From positions 558,001 to 622,000 of the forward strand of contig OOIN01000003.1 in the NCBI GenBank assembly GCA_900323505.1: a stretch of DNA of 64,000 nucleotides, given 5' to 3'. This DNA comes from Ustilago trichophora. Lineage: Eukaryota > Basidiomycota > Ustilaginomycetes > Ustilaginales > Ustilaginaceae. Below are positions 9,913 through 20,277 of the stretch, piece by piece. Made by a program: the position numbers and the translations under genes. Positions within the stretch are counted from its first letter, which is position 1; every line of letters begins with the position of its first letter. The notes beneath the pieces were generated by a model. That model made no database searches, was not told the DNA's origin, and was given only the letters and a program-made list of their open reading frames with translations.

Positions 9913-11319
9913 TCACCATGCGGGTCTAGGAGCCTGAATTTCCTGAGGTTGTTGGATGGATGTCAACTGTTGCGGGTTGAAATGACCAAAGTGTTGCGCT
10001 GCGGCTGCTGCGGCTGCGTGGGTGTATGCGAACTGTTGTTGCTGCTGTCCTGGTTGTTGTTGCTGATGTTGATGTTGATGGTGTGGATCGGCGGTGAACA
10101 TGTTTTGGGGATTGTTTGTGGGTGACATGGTTTGAGACCATTGGTTGGTGTCTACGCCACCGCCTAGACCTGCCGAGTGGTTTTGCTGGTTGAAGGAGAG
10201 ATCGTGATTGCCGACGGAAGAAGCGTCGGTGTAAAAGCCTGCGTTGTAGTTTGGGAAATCGGCCGAGGGAACGTGGGTGTACTGTGGCTGCTGCTGATGA
10301 TGTTGATGTTGCTGCTGTTGTTGTTGCTGGTGATGATGTTGATGGTGCACTGCGTCGTCGCTATAGCTCTGATGCATGGCAGGTGGGGGCATCGGATGAG
10401 ATGCGTCTCCTGTCACACCGTTGGTGGAAGAAGAACCAGCCGAACCAGGAGCCTGATTGGCATCATTGTAGTTGGTAGTGTTGCCAGAGGTGTTCTTCCT
10501 CGGTCTACCGCGACCACGCTTAGCCGTAGCGAGTTGAGAACCACTGGCAGCGCCTGCGGCCCCGCCGTCATCTTCGGCAAGAGCAGCGCTGGTTGAGGCG
10601 CTTGAAGACTTGCTTGCAGAGTTGGTACGCGGTCTCTTTCTCGTCTGAGCTGCGCCTCCACCGCGCTTGTTGGAACTAGCCTGCGATTCCGACGGCGAGA
10701 GTGCATCATCTGCATCACTGCCCTCTTCTGCCGAGTGGTCTTCGGCTCCGCTCTCTGCACCTCCGTTGGGCGGATCGGGCGCGTTAAGACAGGCCTGAAT
10801 CAGATTGCGCCCCTCGGCCTGCGTGACGAGCGCCTGCAACTTGGGCGTTGTAAAAGTATACACGAGGCCAGTCTGGGATACGACGAGAAGCAACACCTGC
10901 GTCCCCGTCAAGGTGGCCAACTCGTAGGCTTTTTTCATGATGCCGGCTTTACGCTTGCTGAAGGTGATGTGTCGACGTGCGTCGTCTTCGATGAACTCGA
11001 TTTTGATCTTGCGACGACCGGTCTTGAGATCGCGCTCGCCTTTGGCTTCGGAACGCGCACGTTTTCCCTTTTTGCCTTTGCCCTTGCCGTCTTCTGAATC
11101 GCCATCGTCGTCATCGCCTTCTTCGTCATCTTCCTCTTCGTTGTGCTCGAAATCGGCCGAGGCAGCAGCAAAGTTGGAAGCGAGGTCAAAGTTGGCAGAG
11201 CCATCTTTGGTGGAGGAGGAGGTGAGTTGGACGGTGCCAAAGGGTACATCGTAAATGGGGCTCTCGCTGGTTGAGCCTGCTTGACGGACGCCAACGACGC
11301 CGGCGGATAGACTCGACAT
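9913..11319 (-). CDS. umc1: MADS-box transcription factor of the Mcm1/SRF type (Umc1)
   Basis: I start the gene at the ATG at 11319 (MSSLSAGVVG), giving 468 residues; the open frame reaches 11358 only through a TTG codon. A strongly acidic stretch (about 65-85, EEDDEEGDDDDGD) precedes a basic stretch and then the MADS box at about 100-157, with RRKIKIEFIED, RRHITFSKRKAGIMKKAYEL and LLLVVSQTGLVYTFTTPKL, the SRF/Mcm1 form. An AT-hook-like GRGRPRK lies in the C-terminal half, which is otherwise rich in Gln, His, Asn and Ala. Umc1 is the Mcm1 homologue described in Ustilago maydis, where it contributes to expression of pheromone-inducible genes. It should bind CArG-like sites as a dimer in the nucleus. 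It shares a 2.6 kb divergent upstream region with the kinase gene at 13897. Confidence 0.92.
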   Translation of the reverse strand: MSSLSAGVVGVRQAGSTSESPIYDVPFGTVQLTSSSTKDGSANFDLASNFAAASADFEHNEEEDDEEGDDDDGDSEDGKGKGKKGKRARSEAKGERDLKTGRRKIKIEFIEDDARRHITFSKRKAGIMKKAYELATLTGTQVLLLVVSQTGLVYTFTTPKLQALVTQAEGRNLIQACLNAPDPPNGGAESGAEDHSAEEGSDADDALSPSESQASSNKRGGGAAQTRKRPRTNSASKSSSASTSAALAEDDGGAAGAASGSQLATAKRGRGRPRKNTSGNTTNYNDANQAPGSAGSSSTNGVTGDASHPMPPPAMHQSYSDDAVHHQHHHQQQQQQQHQHHQQQPQYTHVPSADFPNYNAGFYTDASSVGNHDLSFNQQNHSAGLGGGVDTNQWSQTMSPTNNPQNMFTADPHHQHQHQQQQPGQQQQQFAYTHAAAAAAAQHFGHFNPQQLTSIQQPQEIQAPRPAW

Positions 11320-11570
11320 GGCGCAGTTGTGTCGGGAGTGCAAGTAGGATTGGGTCAAGTGTTGTGTTTGGTGTGACGGATGAATCGAAACTAGGTTGAG
11401 CTGAGTATGTGGCTGGAATCGTCTTGGATGGTGTGAGAGCGATGCTGAGACCTAGTATATATGAGCTATGGCGTATCCGGTAATGGTAGTAGACTGAAAC
11501 AAAAGATACAACTATGTAGATGGAGAGCTCCCAAGATGGTAAGGAGGTGGGTTGAGATCCGATGGTACCA

Positions 11571-11596
11571 GAGAGAGAGAGAGAGAGAGAGAGAGA
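11571..11596. repeat. GA dinucleotide tract
   Basis: About 13 GA units upstream of umc1, probably in its leader or promoter. Confidence 0.9.
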
Positions 11597-12843
11597 CAAG
11601 AGTTTAGCGGGACAAGGTGAAGAGACCAGCGGACTTTGACGAGATGTGTTTAGGTTGTGCTGTTGCGCGCTCTGTGGTCTCTCTGTGTGGACCTTGAAAG
11701 CAAGATCAGTCGGCATAAAGAGAGCGAGTCGTGTTGTGAACTCACTCTCTCCGCAACTTTGCACACCAACAGACTGGCTCTGCTGCAGCAAAACACCAAC
11801 CCAACCATTATTCTCTCCCTCTCTTTCTCGCGAGCAGCAGCGACGCGGAGAGTGCTGTCCCGGCTTGCATTTGTGTCTGAATGACCGCCGTATTTACCGG
11901 AGGGAAAACATGTGCCGCGTCTTCCAACACACAAGAAGAGACGTCTGCTAGATTGAAATTGCTTTTTCTTTCTTTTCCTTTTCCTTTTTGTCATGCAGGC
12001 TCAAGTGACCCCGACTACAAACTGGGGATACAGTTGGAAATCGAGGAATTTGCAAGTTGCTGCAGCTTGAATGTCTATGGTATGGATTTGGGTTGAAGGA
12101 GTTTGTAATTGCATTTTGAAATTGCTACTCTTGTTGTTGTTTTGGTGTGTAGTTGTGCATGCCCCGAACAGCATTGAGAATGTCAAGCTGCTCGACCTGC
12201 AATGCTGGAGGGTGCCTGAATATGTCAAAAGCCTTTCCAGCCACAAGCCGATTCGTTTTGGATAGCAACCGATCTCCCGATTTACAATGGCTTGTTCGGG
12301 AAAGCATTCATCAGCGCTTCAATCCGAAAAGCCGTGCAGCCACAGATTGGTTCACGATTGAATCCACGCGATCGCACTTGTCGTGTGGCTTGCTTGGCAA
12401 ACATGTTGCTGAGATAGTTAGGGTGGATCTCAGTCATCTCAAGCGGCTGAATCAGTGACAACCAAGCCCGTCTCATCTTGACTGATTGGCTGTCTTGGAT
12501 ACTGCATCCGAGCGTGTGTAGTTGTAGTTACAGTACAGCAGCATCGCTTCCTGTTGCCCCGCGAGCAGCGTTGTTGTTGGTGCTCAGATCCGGCTTGACG
12601 CGATCCGAACACAGAACATGGCGTTGATTGGTCGGCAGTCACGTTCAAGACTACTGTATGTACTGAAGCTTCGCTCCGGCCGTTCAGGCTGATGTCGTGC
12701 GGGCTGCAAGGCTTTCTGTTCCCGTCCACGTTGAAACAGATCTGCGCTTCCACGCAACGCTTTTCGTTCCCGTGGTGTCCAAGTCGGCCCTAACGAGGAT
12801 GTGCGCACGAGCTCATGTTGGCGGCTGCAGATGACAGTTGAGC

Positions 12844-12848
<5 letters not shown>

Positions 12849-12876
<28 letters not shown>
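12849..12876. repeat. GA dinucleotide tract
   Basis: About 14 GA units in the umc1/kinase-like intergenic region. Confidence 0.9.
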
Positions 12877-13033
12877 CATTCGGCTTCAACCGTGATCTAG
12901 AAGAAATTTTCGGATCAGAGCGAAACCCTATGCGCAAGCTTTGTGCGAGGATCGAGGGTTGTCAAGCTCGTACTTTCGCGGTGCTTCGCTGCAGGTAAGG
13001 ATGAGTGCAACAGCTTGCCCCTCACAGCACCCC

Positions 13034-13065
<32 letters not shown>
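13034..13065. repeat. CAG trinucleotide repeat, non-coding
   Basis: About ten CAG/GCA units in the intergenic region. They would encode poly-Ala or poly-Gln in short open frames, but no gene supports translation. Confidence 0.85.
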
Positions 13066-13066
<1 letters not shown>

Positions 13067-13896
13067 AAAGTGGAGGAAAATGGAGCGCTCAACCGTAGGA
13101 CTGAAAGTGTGTACAGTGTACGCGCAGCTGCAGCAAAAATGGAGACGTCACTCTGTACAGTAGCTCTTGGCTGCTCACTTTGCTCAGTCATTTTCATGTC
13201 TGGGCCTCTACAGCAGTCCAACACCGCCGTGTACTGTAATCTTCTTTTTATTTTATTTTATTTTTGTGTACAGTACCTTGGTTGCTGCTGGCGAGACCAG
13301 ACAAGGTTTTAGAGCTCTTTTCCCGCTTGGGCGACGCTGAGAGAGCATCCCGAGCAAAGCCTGACTGCCATCCTTGCATCAACCTTGAGTGGATCTTCTT
13401 GCCTTTGCTCTCTCTCCTTCCTCACACATTCCATCTCTTGACACTCGAACCCCATCATATCAACTCGAAAGAAAAACAACCATCCCTATCATCTTACTCT
13501 GCGCTGCAACACTCGAGCAGACACAAAGAATATCAGCTTGTCTCCTTTATCGCGCATCTCATCTCGCATAACCGCACTTTAAAATAAATTTGGGAAATCC
13601 AACACCCCGCTTTCTTCAAAAAAGTGTCAAGCTTTCCAGCAACAGCATCATCATCATCATCATCATCTTATCGTTGTCTTCACACTTCTCAACCATACCA
13701 TCAGAACGATACCCTACAGATCCGACCAACCTGCACTATCACGCCACTCACTCCATCGTAGGATTGGAAACTTCTGGAATTCATCATCACTGCTACTTGC
13801 AAGCAAGCATAAAAACCGCTATCTCTGCCACCGCGCTTCACCCTGGCTTGCTCTGTCGACCCTCCCACACAACGCATATACCCGGCAGAGTAAGCC

Positions 13897-16800
13897 ATGG
13901 CCATTCCATCCGCCGACACGCCCACTCAACCCACCATGGCTCGCACCCCTTCTCTAGTCGACACGCTCAACACAGCCACCCCACATTCATCTACAGTGGC
14001 CCCTGTCACAACGCGTCGCAGAGCGCCCCCGGCAGCTACTCGAGTGCTCCAGAACCATTACCCGCCCAAAGAGCTTGAAGCTCAGCCAGAATCTTCCACG
14101 CCATTCCTCCCATCAGGTCTCGCCGTAAGAGCTCCCATCGTGATCCGACCATCAGGTCGTCCCGGCTTCAACGCTCCAAAAGCCGCCACCTTCTTCCTCG
14201 GCAAGGATCACGAACGATGGAGGCAGTACGATCGCGAGCGCTTCTCTGGCCTCTTTGGCTGGGAGAGGATCGCCAGTGCTATCAGTAGCCGAAGTGGCCA
14301 TCGCGCCAGTCGCGGCGCTTTTTCCTCCTATTCTTCCGCCTCGGACGACGAACACAGCGACAGTGGCACCTCATATCGTTCCAGTCGATCGAGGTCCTCG
14401 CGTTACAGCGCTGGCTCTCGCAGCCGTCGCCCCTCCGAGGCCACCACACCACCCATGACGCCCTTTGATTCCACCAGTCCGGCTTCTCGTCCAAGAAGGT
14501 TCTCTTCTAACGGCCCCGAGGCCGCGTTTCAGCGACACGAAACCGTCATTGGTATTCACACGCCAAGGCGACGCTCCTCGGCCGCTTCAGACTCTCTGCC
14601 ATTCTTGCGACCCCTCGCCCAGATTCGGCCACCGAGTGGTCCGCCGAGTACCGTCGATGTGCCCGAGTCCGACTCCAAAGATGTGGACGCCGCAGTTGAG
14701 GCCCAGAAGCGTCAGAAAAAAAGCAAGCATTCCAACGAAGAACGCTCATCCAAAAAGAAGGACAAAAAGTCAGCCAAATCTCAATCAAACAAAACGCGAA
14801 CCAAGGATGCACCCGTGCCAAACAAAGTAGGCCCTCACGGCATGCTCGACCTCGATGAAGCCGCAAGGCCGCATCTGCGTCGATTGAGGTCAAACCTCGA
14901 GGAGGCAGCTGCAGCGGCGGCAGCGTCCACCGAAGCGAGTCCGGCCATCGACGAGGTTGAGGGCGAAGATGCACTGCAAGATGCAGTGGGCCTGCAAGCT
15001 TCGCTCTCGGATGCAGCGCTCGAAGGCAAGGGTCCCTTGAGTGCTCAGGATCTGCGAGAGCTTCTCCTCGCTGATCGAGCAACGACGCCACGCTCTCCCA
15101 TCATTCGCAGTGCTTCGCCCCGTGCGCCGCCCCTCAAGCTTGCCAAGCGTCAGAATCCACAAAAGGTGGAGGGTACTCTTTACGATAAGACCGGTCCGTA
15201 TCGCGAAGGTGCCGTCTCTGACGGCCTCAGCGTCAGACTCTTCAGCGCCGAACCAGAGCCGCGAACAAGCTCGTTTGAGGATGCCGACCTTTCCAACTCG
15301 GAGCATCCCGTCACAAAACCGTGGGGTCGAAGAGGCTCGAGCAGCAGCTACGACGACGATGATGACAATGCCGTATACATGCAGACACACACCCGAAGAA
15401 GGTCTAACAGTTCGGGTGGACATGATCGACGACCCTCACCCAGATCTTCGTTCAGCGAGAACGGTGATGTTGCATCGAATTCCGCGCTGGACGACAGCAG
15501 CCAGGTCTACCTGATCACCACGCCAGACAACCGTGTCTCGTCTGCTGCCAAGTTGCGTAGATGGGCCATGGACAGTGCGGGCAACTTTTACGCCGCCATG
15601 GAGATCAAGAGTATCGAGGCGAAGCTGCGCGCTGCAGACCCTTCGGCTGGCCGAGTGACGCGAGAGCTGGCCAAAGAGCTCCAAGAGACGTATCTAGACG
15701 ACATCCTCGATGAGGTCCAAAAGGCACAAACCCTCAACCCAACGCGCACCGGTGCGGTCTCCAAGATCCTCAAGACGGAAGATGACCGCTACATCCGCTT
15801 GGAGGAAGACTACCCCGAGGAGGCATTCTTTGTCATTGCTGGTTGTGAGGAGGCCGAGCTCAACGGTGTCATCCTCAACATCTTTGTCCAAGCCATTCGC
15901 ACGCTTTCTCGGTTCCATGCTTCCGGATGGATGCACGGCGATGTCAAACTTGAAAACCTCATGTTTGACGAGAACGGAAGCTTGGTCGTGATTGACTATG
16001 AAAATGCCAATCCTTACCGTGGCATTCCTGGTGGGGATGGACAGGTGCAACTGGTCAGCTACGACTGGATTCCTCCCGAGGCATGTCCCGGACCGATGGG
16101 ACGTCGCATGGGCCCATCAGGCGATCTGTGGGCACTCGGATGCAATCTCATCCGCGCGTTCGCGTTGCGTGACGGTGTCGAGGATGCCGCTATCCGAGAA
16201 ACGTTGTTAGGAAAGGGTCAAAAGGCGTTCCTGGACAAGATGAGCAGGTTGATCTCGCGCAAAGAGAGGGACAACAGCAGCGCAGCAAGTATTCCAGTGG
16301 AAGACTACTTTGCCCCCAAATCCAGCGCTGATAATGCATCAGCTGCTGCTGCTGCTGGAGTAGCAGGAATGCCATGGGACATCTTTACGTATCACGTCGA
16401 CCTTGAACCTATTCTCAACGATACCGTTGCCGACGACGAGCCTTCCATTCCGCACGAAACCAAGCATCCAAGTTGGGCAGAAACCAGCTTGGATGACGGC
16501 TCTTCATGCTCCGGCTCCACCTTTTCTACCACGATTGGCGGCAACACACCAGAGAGCTCTGTCGCGCCTTCCTCCGGTCGCACCTCACCAACGCCCAAAT
16601 CGACCGACCACCTGGTCACCAGTAGCAACCCACCCATACTTGCACTTCCAACACCCGCCCGTCTGCTTTACCGATTTGCTCGTTCAGCACCTGAACTTCT
16701 CGTCTTTGTGCTGACGCGTTGCGTCGTCGAAAGCGTATCTCAGCGCAATATCGCAGAATCGGAACACCAAGGTTTGCAACTCGCAGATTGGATCGAAGCC

Positions 16801-16920
16801 AATAGAGCAGAAATGTTGCAGCAGGGGAGGAAAGCTGTCGAAGCTGCAATCGAGATGTCGGGTTCTGTATGGGTTCGACCTCGTTTGGATGATGCGAGAA
16901 AAAGTTTGGGTCTCGATTGA
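13897..16920 (+). CDS. Divergent protein kinase or pseudokinase with long disordered N-terminus
   Basis: 1007 residues; the ATG at 13897 is preceded by an in-frame TAA six bases upstream, which fixes the start region. Residues 1 to about 540 are Ser/Arg/Pro-rich and disordered, with a lysine cluster near 270-310 and an acidic patch. The C-terminal half carries a kinase fold: AAMEIK with K571 in the VAIK position, WMHGDVKLENLMF with D682 and N687 as the catalytic loop (HGD instead of HRD), VVIDYENANP with D700 (DYE instead of DFG), a PPEA segment in the APE position, and GDLWALGCNLIRAF in helix F. No glycine-rich loop is evident before K571. Lys, both Asp and Asn are kept, so activity cannot be excluded despite the changed motifs. 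I cannot assign it to a named family; it may be smut-restricted. The C-terminus past about 830 is again Ser/Thr-rich, with a final helical part. Confidence 0.88.
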   Translation: MAIPSADTPTQPTMARTPSLVDTLNTATPHSSTVAPVTTRRRAPPAATRVLQNHYPPKELEAQPESSTPFLPSGLAVRAPIVIRPSGRPGFNAPKAATFFLGKDHERWRQYDRERFSGLFGWERIASAISSRSGHRASRGAFSSYSSASDDEHSDSGTSYRSSRSRSSRYSAGSRSRRPSEATTPPMTPFDSTSPASRPRRFSSNGPEAAFQRHETVIGIHTPRRRSSAASDSLPFLRPLAQIRPPSGPPSTVDVPESDSKDVDAAVEAQKRQKKSKHSNEERSSKKKDKKSAKSQSNKTRTKDAPVPNKVGPHGMLDLDEAARPHLRRLRSNLEEAAAAAAASTEASPAIDEVEGEDALQDAVGLQASLSDAALEGKGPLSAQDLRELLLADRATTPRSPIIRSASPRAPPLKLAKRQNPQKVEGTLYDKTGPYREGAVSDGLSVRLFSAEPEPRTSSFEDADLSNSEHPVTKPWGRRGSSSSYDDDDDNAVYMQTHTRRRSNSSGGHDRRPSPRSSFSENGDVASNSALDDSSQVYLITTPDNRVSSAAKLRRWAMDSAGNFYAAMEIKSIEAKLRAADPSAGRVTRELAKELQETYLDDILDEVQKAQTLNPTRTGAVSKILKTEDDRYIRLEEDYPEEAFFVIAGCEEAELNGVILNIFVQAIRTLSRFHASGWMHGDVKLENLMFDENGSLVVIDYENANPYRGIPGGDGQVQLVSYDWIPPEACPGPMGRRMGPSGDLWALGCNLIRAFALRDGVEDAAIRETLLGKGQKAFLDKMSRLISRKERDNSSAASIPVEDYFAPKSSADNASAAAAAGVAGMPWDIFTYHVDLEPILNDTVADDEPSIPHETKHPSWAETSLDDGSSCSGSTFSTTIGGNTPESSVAPSSGRTSPTPKSTDHLVTSSNPPILALPTPARLLYRFARSAPELLVFVLTRCVVESVSQRNIAESEHQGLQLADWIEANRAEMLQQGRKAVEAAIEMSGSVWVRPRLDDARKSLGLD

Positions 16921-17400
16921 CCATCGGGAATTTGATGCGACTTTCTTCTCTGGCTAACTTACTTGCTCTCTTTATTTAGACTTTCTATGCATTGGGAGAA
17001 GTGGGACGAATCACAATTATGTACAGTATACCCCAAACTACTCGCAAAAACCCGCAGCCATGTCATGCAAACATCATTCATCATTCGCACTCTCTCAAAT
17101 TGTTGGCCATGACTCGATCCCGGAGTGCAAGCGAATGCGAATTAGAACAAAATCTATTGATTGGAATGCTGTATAGTTATGAATGTTGATGGTGGAGTGT
17201 AGGGAACGGATTTAAAATTGGACTGATCAAAGGAGCGTTCTTCTATTTTGGTCTCCCTTTCTCCTTTCCTCCTATCCAACGTCTTCCTTCCACCCTCTTC
17301 CTCTTGGAGCAAAGTATCTGATTCCAAAGAGACCTCATGCTCTGCCTGAACTCGTGCCCCCATCCTTGAGACCTTGATCTTCAAGCCCAGAGATGTGGAC
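16921..17400. other. Convergent 3' region (kinase-like gene / mitochondrial carrier)
   Basis: No gene seen. It contains a TACAGTA at about 17022 and otherwise unremarkable sequence in which both transcripts should end. Confidence 0.55.
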
Positions 17401-20277
17401 TTATTGGACGCCAAGCCGCTTCTTGCTCTGCTCGTAAACAACATAAGAAATGCTAACAGCAGGTACGACTTTTGCCAAGGTGGGTACGAGACCTCTGTAG
17501 AAGCCGACGAAACCTTCCTTGTAATAAGTCTTGCGTGCGGCGTCCCAGAAGCCGTCGTAGGTCGCTGGATGGGCAGGAGTTCCGGCGGCCTGCAAGCGAG
17601 TTCGGATAAGGTTGAGAGGGTAGACGGTGGTTGCGCCGACGGAGCCGGATACCGAGCCGAAGGAAAGGAGGGCAAGAACGCCGGGCTCTTCTTTTCCGGT
17701 GTATTTGATATAGAATAGCTTGATGCCTTCAAAGGTGGACATGTCGATAGCCGAGTAGGGGAAGACGCCAATTAGGCCAGCAGTCAGGCCGCGGTAGTAG
17801 GTGCGCAAGCCACCGGCGTTCCACATGTCCTTGGCTGTCTTGGCCAGCAACGCGTTGCCCTGCAGCGAAGTTTTGGCGTTTTGGCTCGACATGAGACGAG
17901 TCTTGAGCGTCTCTACAGGATAGATAGCAAGTTGCGAAGTGATACCTCCAAATCCACCAGAGAGGAATCGACTGGTACCGGAGATATCACGCGAGTCGGA
18001 CACGTGGTCGACATACTTGGCGAACGCACGCTTGGCCGTTTCGTAGGACAAAAACTTGATGGCACTCTCGGGGAAGATCTTGAGACAGTTCAGACCGTTG
18101 CCAACCCAGAATGCTCGAAGGCCACCGCCATCTCGGTAAAGGTTGAAGAGTGCTTCCCGCAGAATGCCGAGGCCTTGGCCCGCTGCTTTTGCTGTAGCGC
18201 CGTTGCCGCCTGCAGCGGCTTTGGCTGCTTCGACTGCGTCCGGAGAGCGAGCAGTGGTGATAAGATAGATCTTGAGACGGTCGAATGGAGCTGTGGCGGT
18301 ACGTGAAACAGCGCCTGCAATACCACCCGCCGCCAAAAACTTGAGTGCAACAGAACCTTGGATCATGTCGTTATCGTCCTCCTCTTCCTCGTCGTCGACC
18401 GTCTGATCGTGGGCGGTCTTGGCGGCCGCTGCTGCATCCTGTGCTGCCTTTTGCTTGGCTTGGTCCACATCGCCAGAGCTAGCTGTGGTAGTTGATGATG
18501 TGAGGCTGTCGGCAGATTCGAGCGTCTCCTCGACAACTTTGGTGGCGGCAGCGGCAGCAGCCTCTTGACGCTTTCCGAGCTTCTCGGCCCGCTTCGCTTC
18601 TTTGACTGCAGGCGACTCTCGTTTCTTCTCCTCTCCGGCCAGGCTGACGTCACCGTCGAAGTTGACTGCAGCAGCACCACGCTCGGTCTTGCCCCAGCCC
18701 ACAGCCAGCTCGGCAAAGATACCGCCCATGCCAAAGAGACCAAAAGCTTTGCGGACTTGGTAGAAGCGAAAGATCTCGGGGACCGATGGTTTGCGCGGCA
18801 GCAGCAAGAGATAGTCGCGAAACTCGGGGAAGGTGACGTACGTCTTTTCACCGCTAGCATGGGCCGAAGTACGTGTGCTGGTGAGACTGGCGATGAAGTC
18901 GTCGAGCGAAATTTGCGGTACCTCGATACCGGCACGGTCCAGGGCGGTGCGGATCTCCTGGACGTCGAGTCTCATGTCGCAGTTCCTGTCCATCTCGACG
19001 AAGATCTTGTACAGTTCGCGTTCTTTGTTTTCGGCATAAGCGAGGAAGCCCTCCCACTCGATTTGTCGTTGACGGGCGCCGCCGTCATCGTCGACCTTGT
19101 GGCCGCGACGGACTTTTTCGTCACGGTCACGATCGGCGGCACGCTTCTTGTGGCCAACAGCTGAAAGACCCCATACACCACTCCCTGTCCATCCAGCTTC
19201 GTGTTCCATGTCTGGAGGGTTATGACCATATTCAAGCGCTTCTGGGTCTGTAGATGAGGAGCTGTTGCCGTAGCCGAGGTAAGATCCAATCGAGCCGAGG
19301 TACGATGAGGAAGCCGAAGAAGCGTCTGTTTGCTCTGATGAAGAGGTAGTCAAAGACTTGGGCAGGATCTTGTCTTTGACCGCTGTGAGGGTGCTTTTTG
19401 ACGCTTCTGGAGCATCCTGTTTGGTAGCTTCTGCTTTGTCGCCTCCGAGCCAGGCGGGAAGACCCCAGGAAGAGGACCAGGCGGGATTCGCCGCGCGTTT
19501 TGCTGCCTCCTCGGCTAGTCTGGCACGTTGTGCTTCGATCTCCTCGCGACATTTGCGGCACTGATTCAGAAGCTCCTTGGCGTAGGATTGGCGTGGCGGC
19601 GGTGGTGGAGCCGGGAGCTGTGTCTCCTTCGAAGATGATGAGGGCGTAGATGAAGAGGACGACGCTGTCGAAGAGGCAGCCGAAGAAGAGGATGCTGATG
19701 CTGGCGTAGATGCATGGTCGGCAGCTGAAGTTGAAGGCGAATGAGACATGGTACAAGCCTCAAAGCCAACAGTGGAGTTACGGATATCCGAAGGTGCTAA
19801 ACTACCTCGAGCCAAGCTTCCGCCAGCACCATATCGAGCACGACGGGCAGATTTCATCCACTCCTCTCTGGCCCTTCCTCCAGCCAAAGCCTGCTCGTCA
19901 TCCTCATCTAGCAAGGTGTCAAAGAGGCCGCGTAGACGGATAAGACGAGCTTGCGGAGGTTCCTCGGCGCGGAACTCCTCGAAGCTCGGTCGGCGTGGTT
20001 TTGATCGCTTCTCCATGGCGGAAGAAGCAGCTACAGCTGAAGAAGAGGAAGGCGAGATCCACGAAGACCAGAAATTGGAGCCGAGTCGAGATGGCGAGTC
20101 GGCAGACTTGGATGAAGAAGGAGTCGAGGTGGTAGGTGCAGAAGGTGTTGTCTCGGTCGGATTTGTCGATGAGGTCTGGGTCGCTGCTTCTGGTGGTTCA
20201 GCTTGATCAGAGACCTGACGGGAGCCAGATGTTGTGCGATGGTGCGTTTGTGAAGAGGAAGCACGGGCTGAGTTCAT
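17401..20277 (-). CDS. SAL1: EF-hand mitochondrial carrier (Sal1/SCaMC ATP-Mg/phosphate type) with long N-terminal extension
   Basis: 958 residues from the ATG at 20277. Residues from about 644 to the end form the mitochondrial carrier domain with three repeats: GGIAGAVSRTATAPFDRLK, GGFGGITSQLAIYPVETLK and GSVSGSVGATTVYPLNLIR, each followed by an amphipathic matrix helix. The third motif, YPLNLIRTRLQA, is typical of the calcium-regulated ATP-Mg/Pi branch. One canonical EF-hand loop is visible near residue 429 (DRNCDMRLDVQE, with acidic or oxygen ligands at positions 1, 3, 5, 9 and 12). Family members exchange adenine nucleotide for phosphate across the inner membrane under cytosolic Ca2+ control. 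The protein is about twice the usual 470-500 residues: it has some 400 Ser/Ala/Thr-rich residues before the EF-hand and an Ala/Lys/Asp-rich linker (about 540-640) before the carrier domain. Confidence 0.92.
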   Translation of the reverse strand: MNSARASSSQTHHRTTSGSRQVSDQAEPPEAATQTSSTNPTETTPSAPTTSTPSSSKSADSPSRLGSNFWSSWISPSSSSAVAASSAMEKRSKPRRPSFEEFRAEEPPQARLIRLRGLFDTLLDEDDEQALAGGRAREEWMKSARRARYGAGGSLARGSLAPSDIRNSTVGFEACTMSHSPSTSAADHASTPASASSSSAASSTASSSSSTPSSSSKETQLPAPPPPPRQSYAKELLNQCRKCREEIEAQRARLAEEAAKRAANPAWSSSWGLPAWLGGDKAEATKQDAPEASKSTLTAVKDKILPKSLTTSSSEQTDASSASSSYLGSIGSYLGYGNSSSSTDPEALEYGHNPPDMEHEAGWTGSGVWGLSAVGHKKRAADRDRDEKVRRGHKVDDDGGARQRQIEWEGFLAYAENKERELYKIFVEMDRNCDMRLDVQEIRTALDRAGIEVPQISLDDFIASLTSTRTSAHASGEKTYVTFPEFRDYLLLLPRKPSVPEIFRFYQVRKAFGLFGMGGIFAELAVGWGKTERGAAAVNFDGDVSLAGEEKKRESPAVKEAKRAEKLGKRQEAAAAAATKVVEETLESADSLTSSTTTASSGDVDQAKQKAAQDAAAAAKTAHDQTVDDEEEEDDNDMIQGSVALKFLAAGGIAGAVSRTATAPFDRLKIYLITTARSPDAVEAAKAAAGGNGATAKAAGQGLGILREALFNLYRDGGGLRAFWVGNGLNCLKIFPESAIKFLSYETAKRAFAKYVDHVSDSRDISGTSRFLSGGFGGITSQLAIYPVETLKTRLMSSQNAKTSLQGNALLAKTAKDMWNAGGLRTYYRGLTAGLIGVFPYSAIDMSTFEGIKLFYIKYTGKEEPGVLALLSFGSVSGSVGATTVYPLNLIRTRLQAAGTPAHPATYDGFWDAARKTYYKEGFVGFYRGLVPTLAKVVPAVSISYVVYEQSKKRLGVQ

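Larger units (their letters stand above)
11320..13896. promoter_or_regulatory. Long divergent intergenic region (umc1 / kinase-like gene)
   Basis: 2.6 kb without a convincing gene. Contents: GA tracts at 11571-11596 and about 12849-12876; a CAG run at about 13034-13065; a TTTTA-rich patch near 13248-13265; a CAT run near 13648-13668. TACTGTA/TACAGTA occurs near 12528, 12652, 13156, 13231 and 13268. The pyrimidine-rich sequence from about 13390 to 13890 looks like the leader of the kinase-like gene; open frames within it begin with non-ATG codons. Confidence 0.55.

Noticed and set aside
11320..11358. 13-codon upstream extension of umc1
   Set aside because: It opens with TTG; the ATG at 11319 is used instead.
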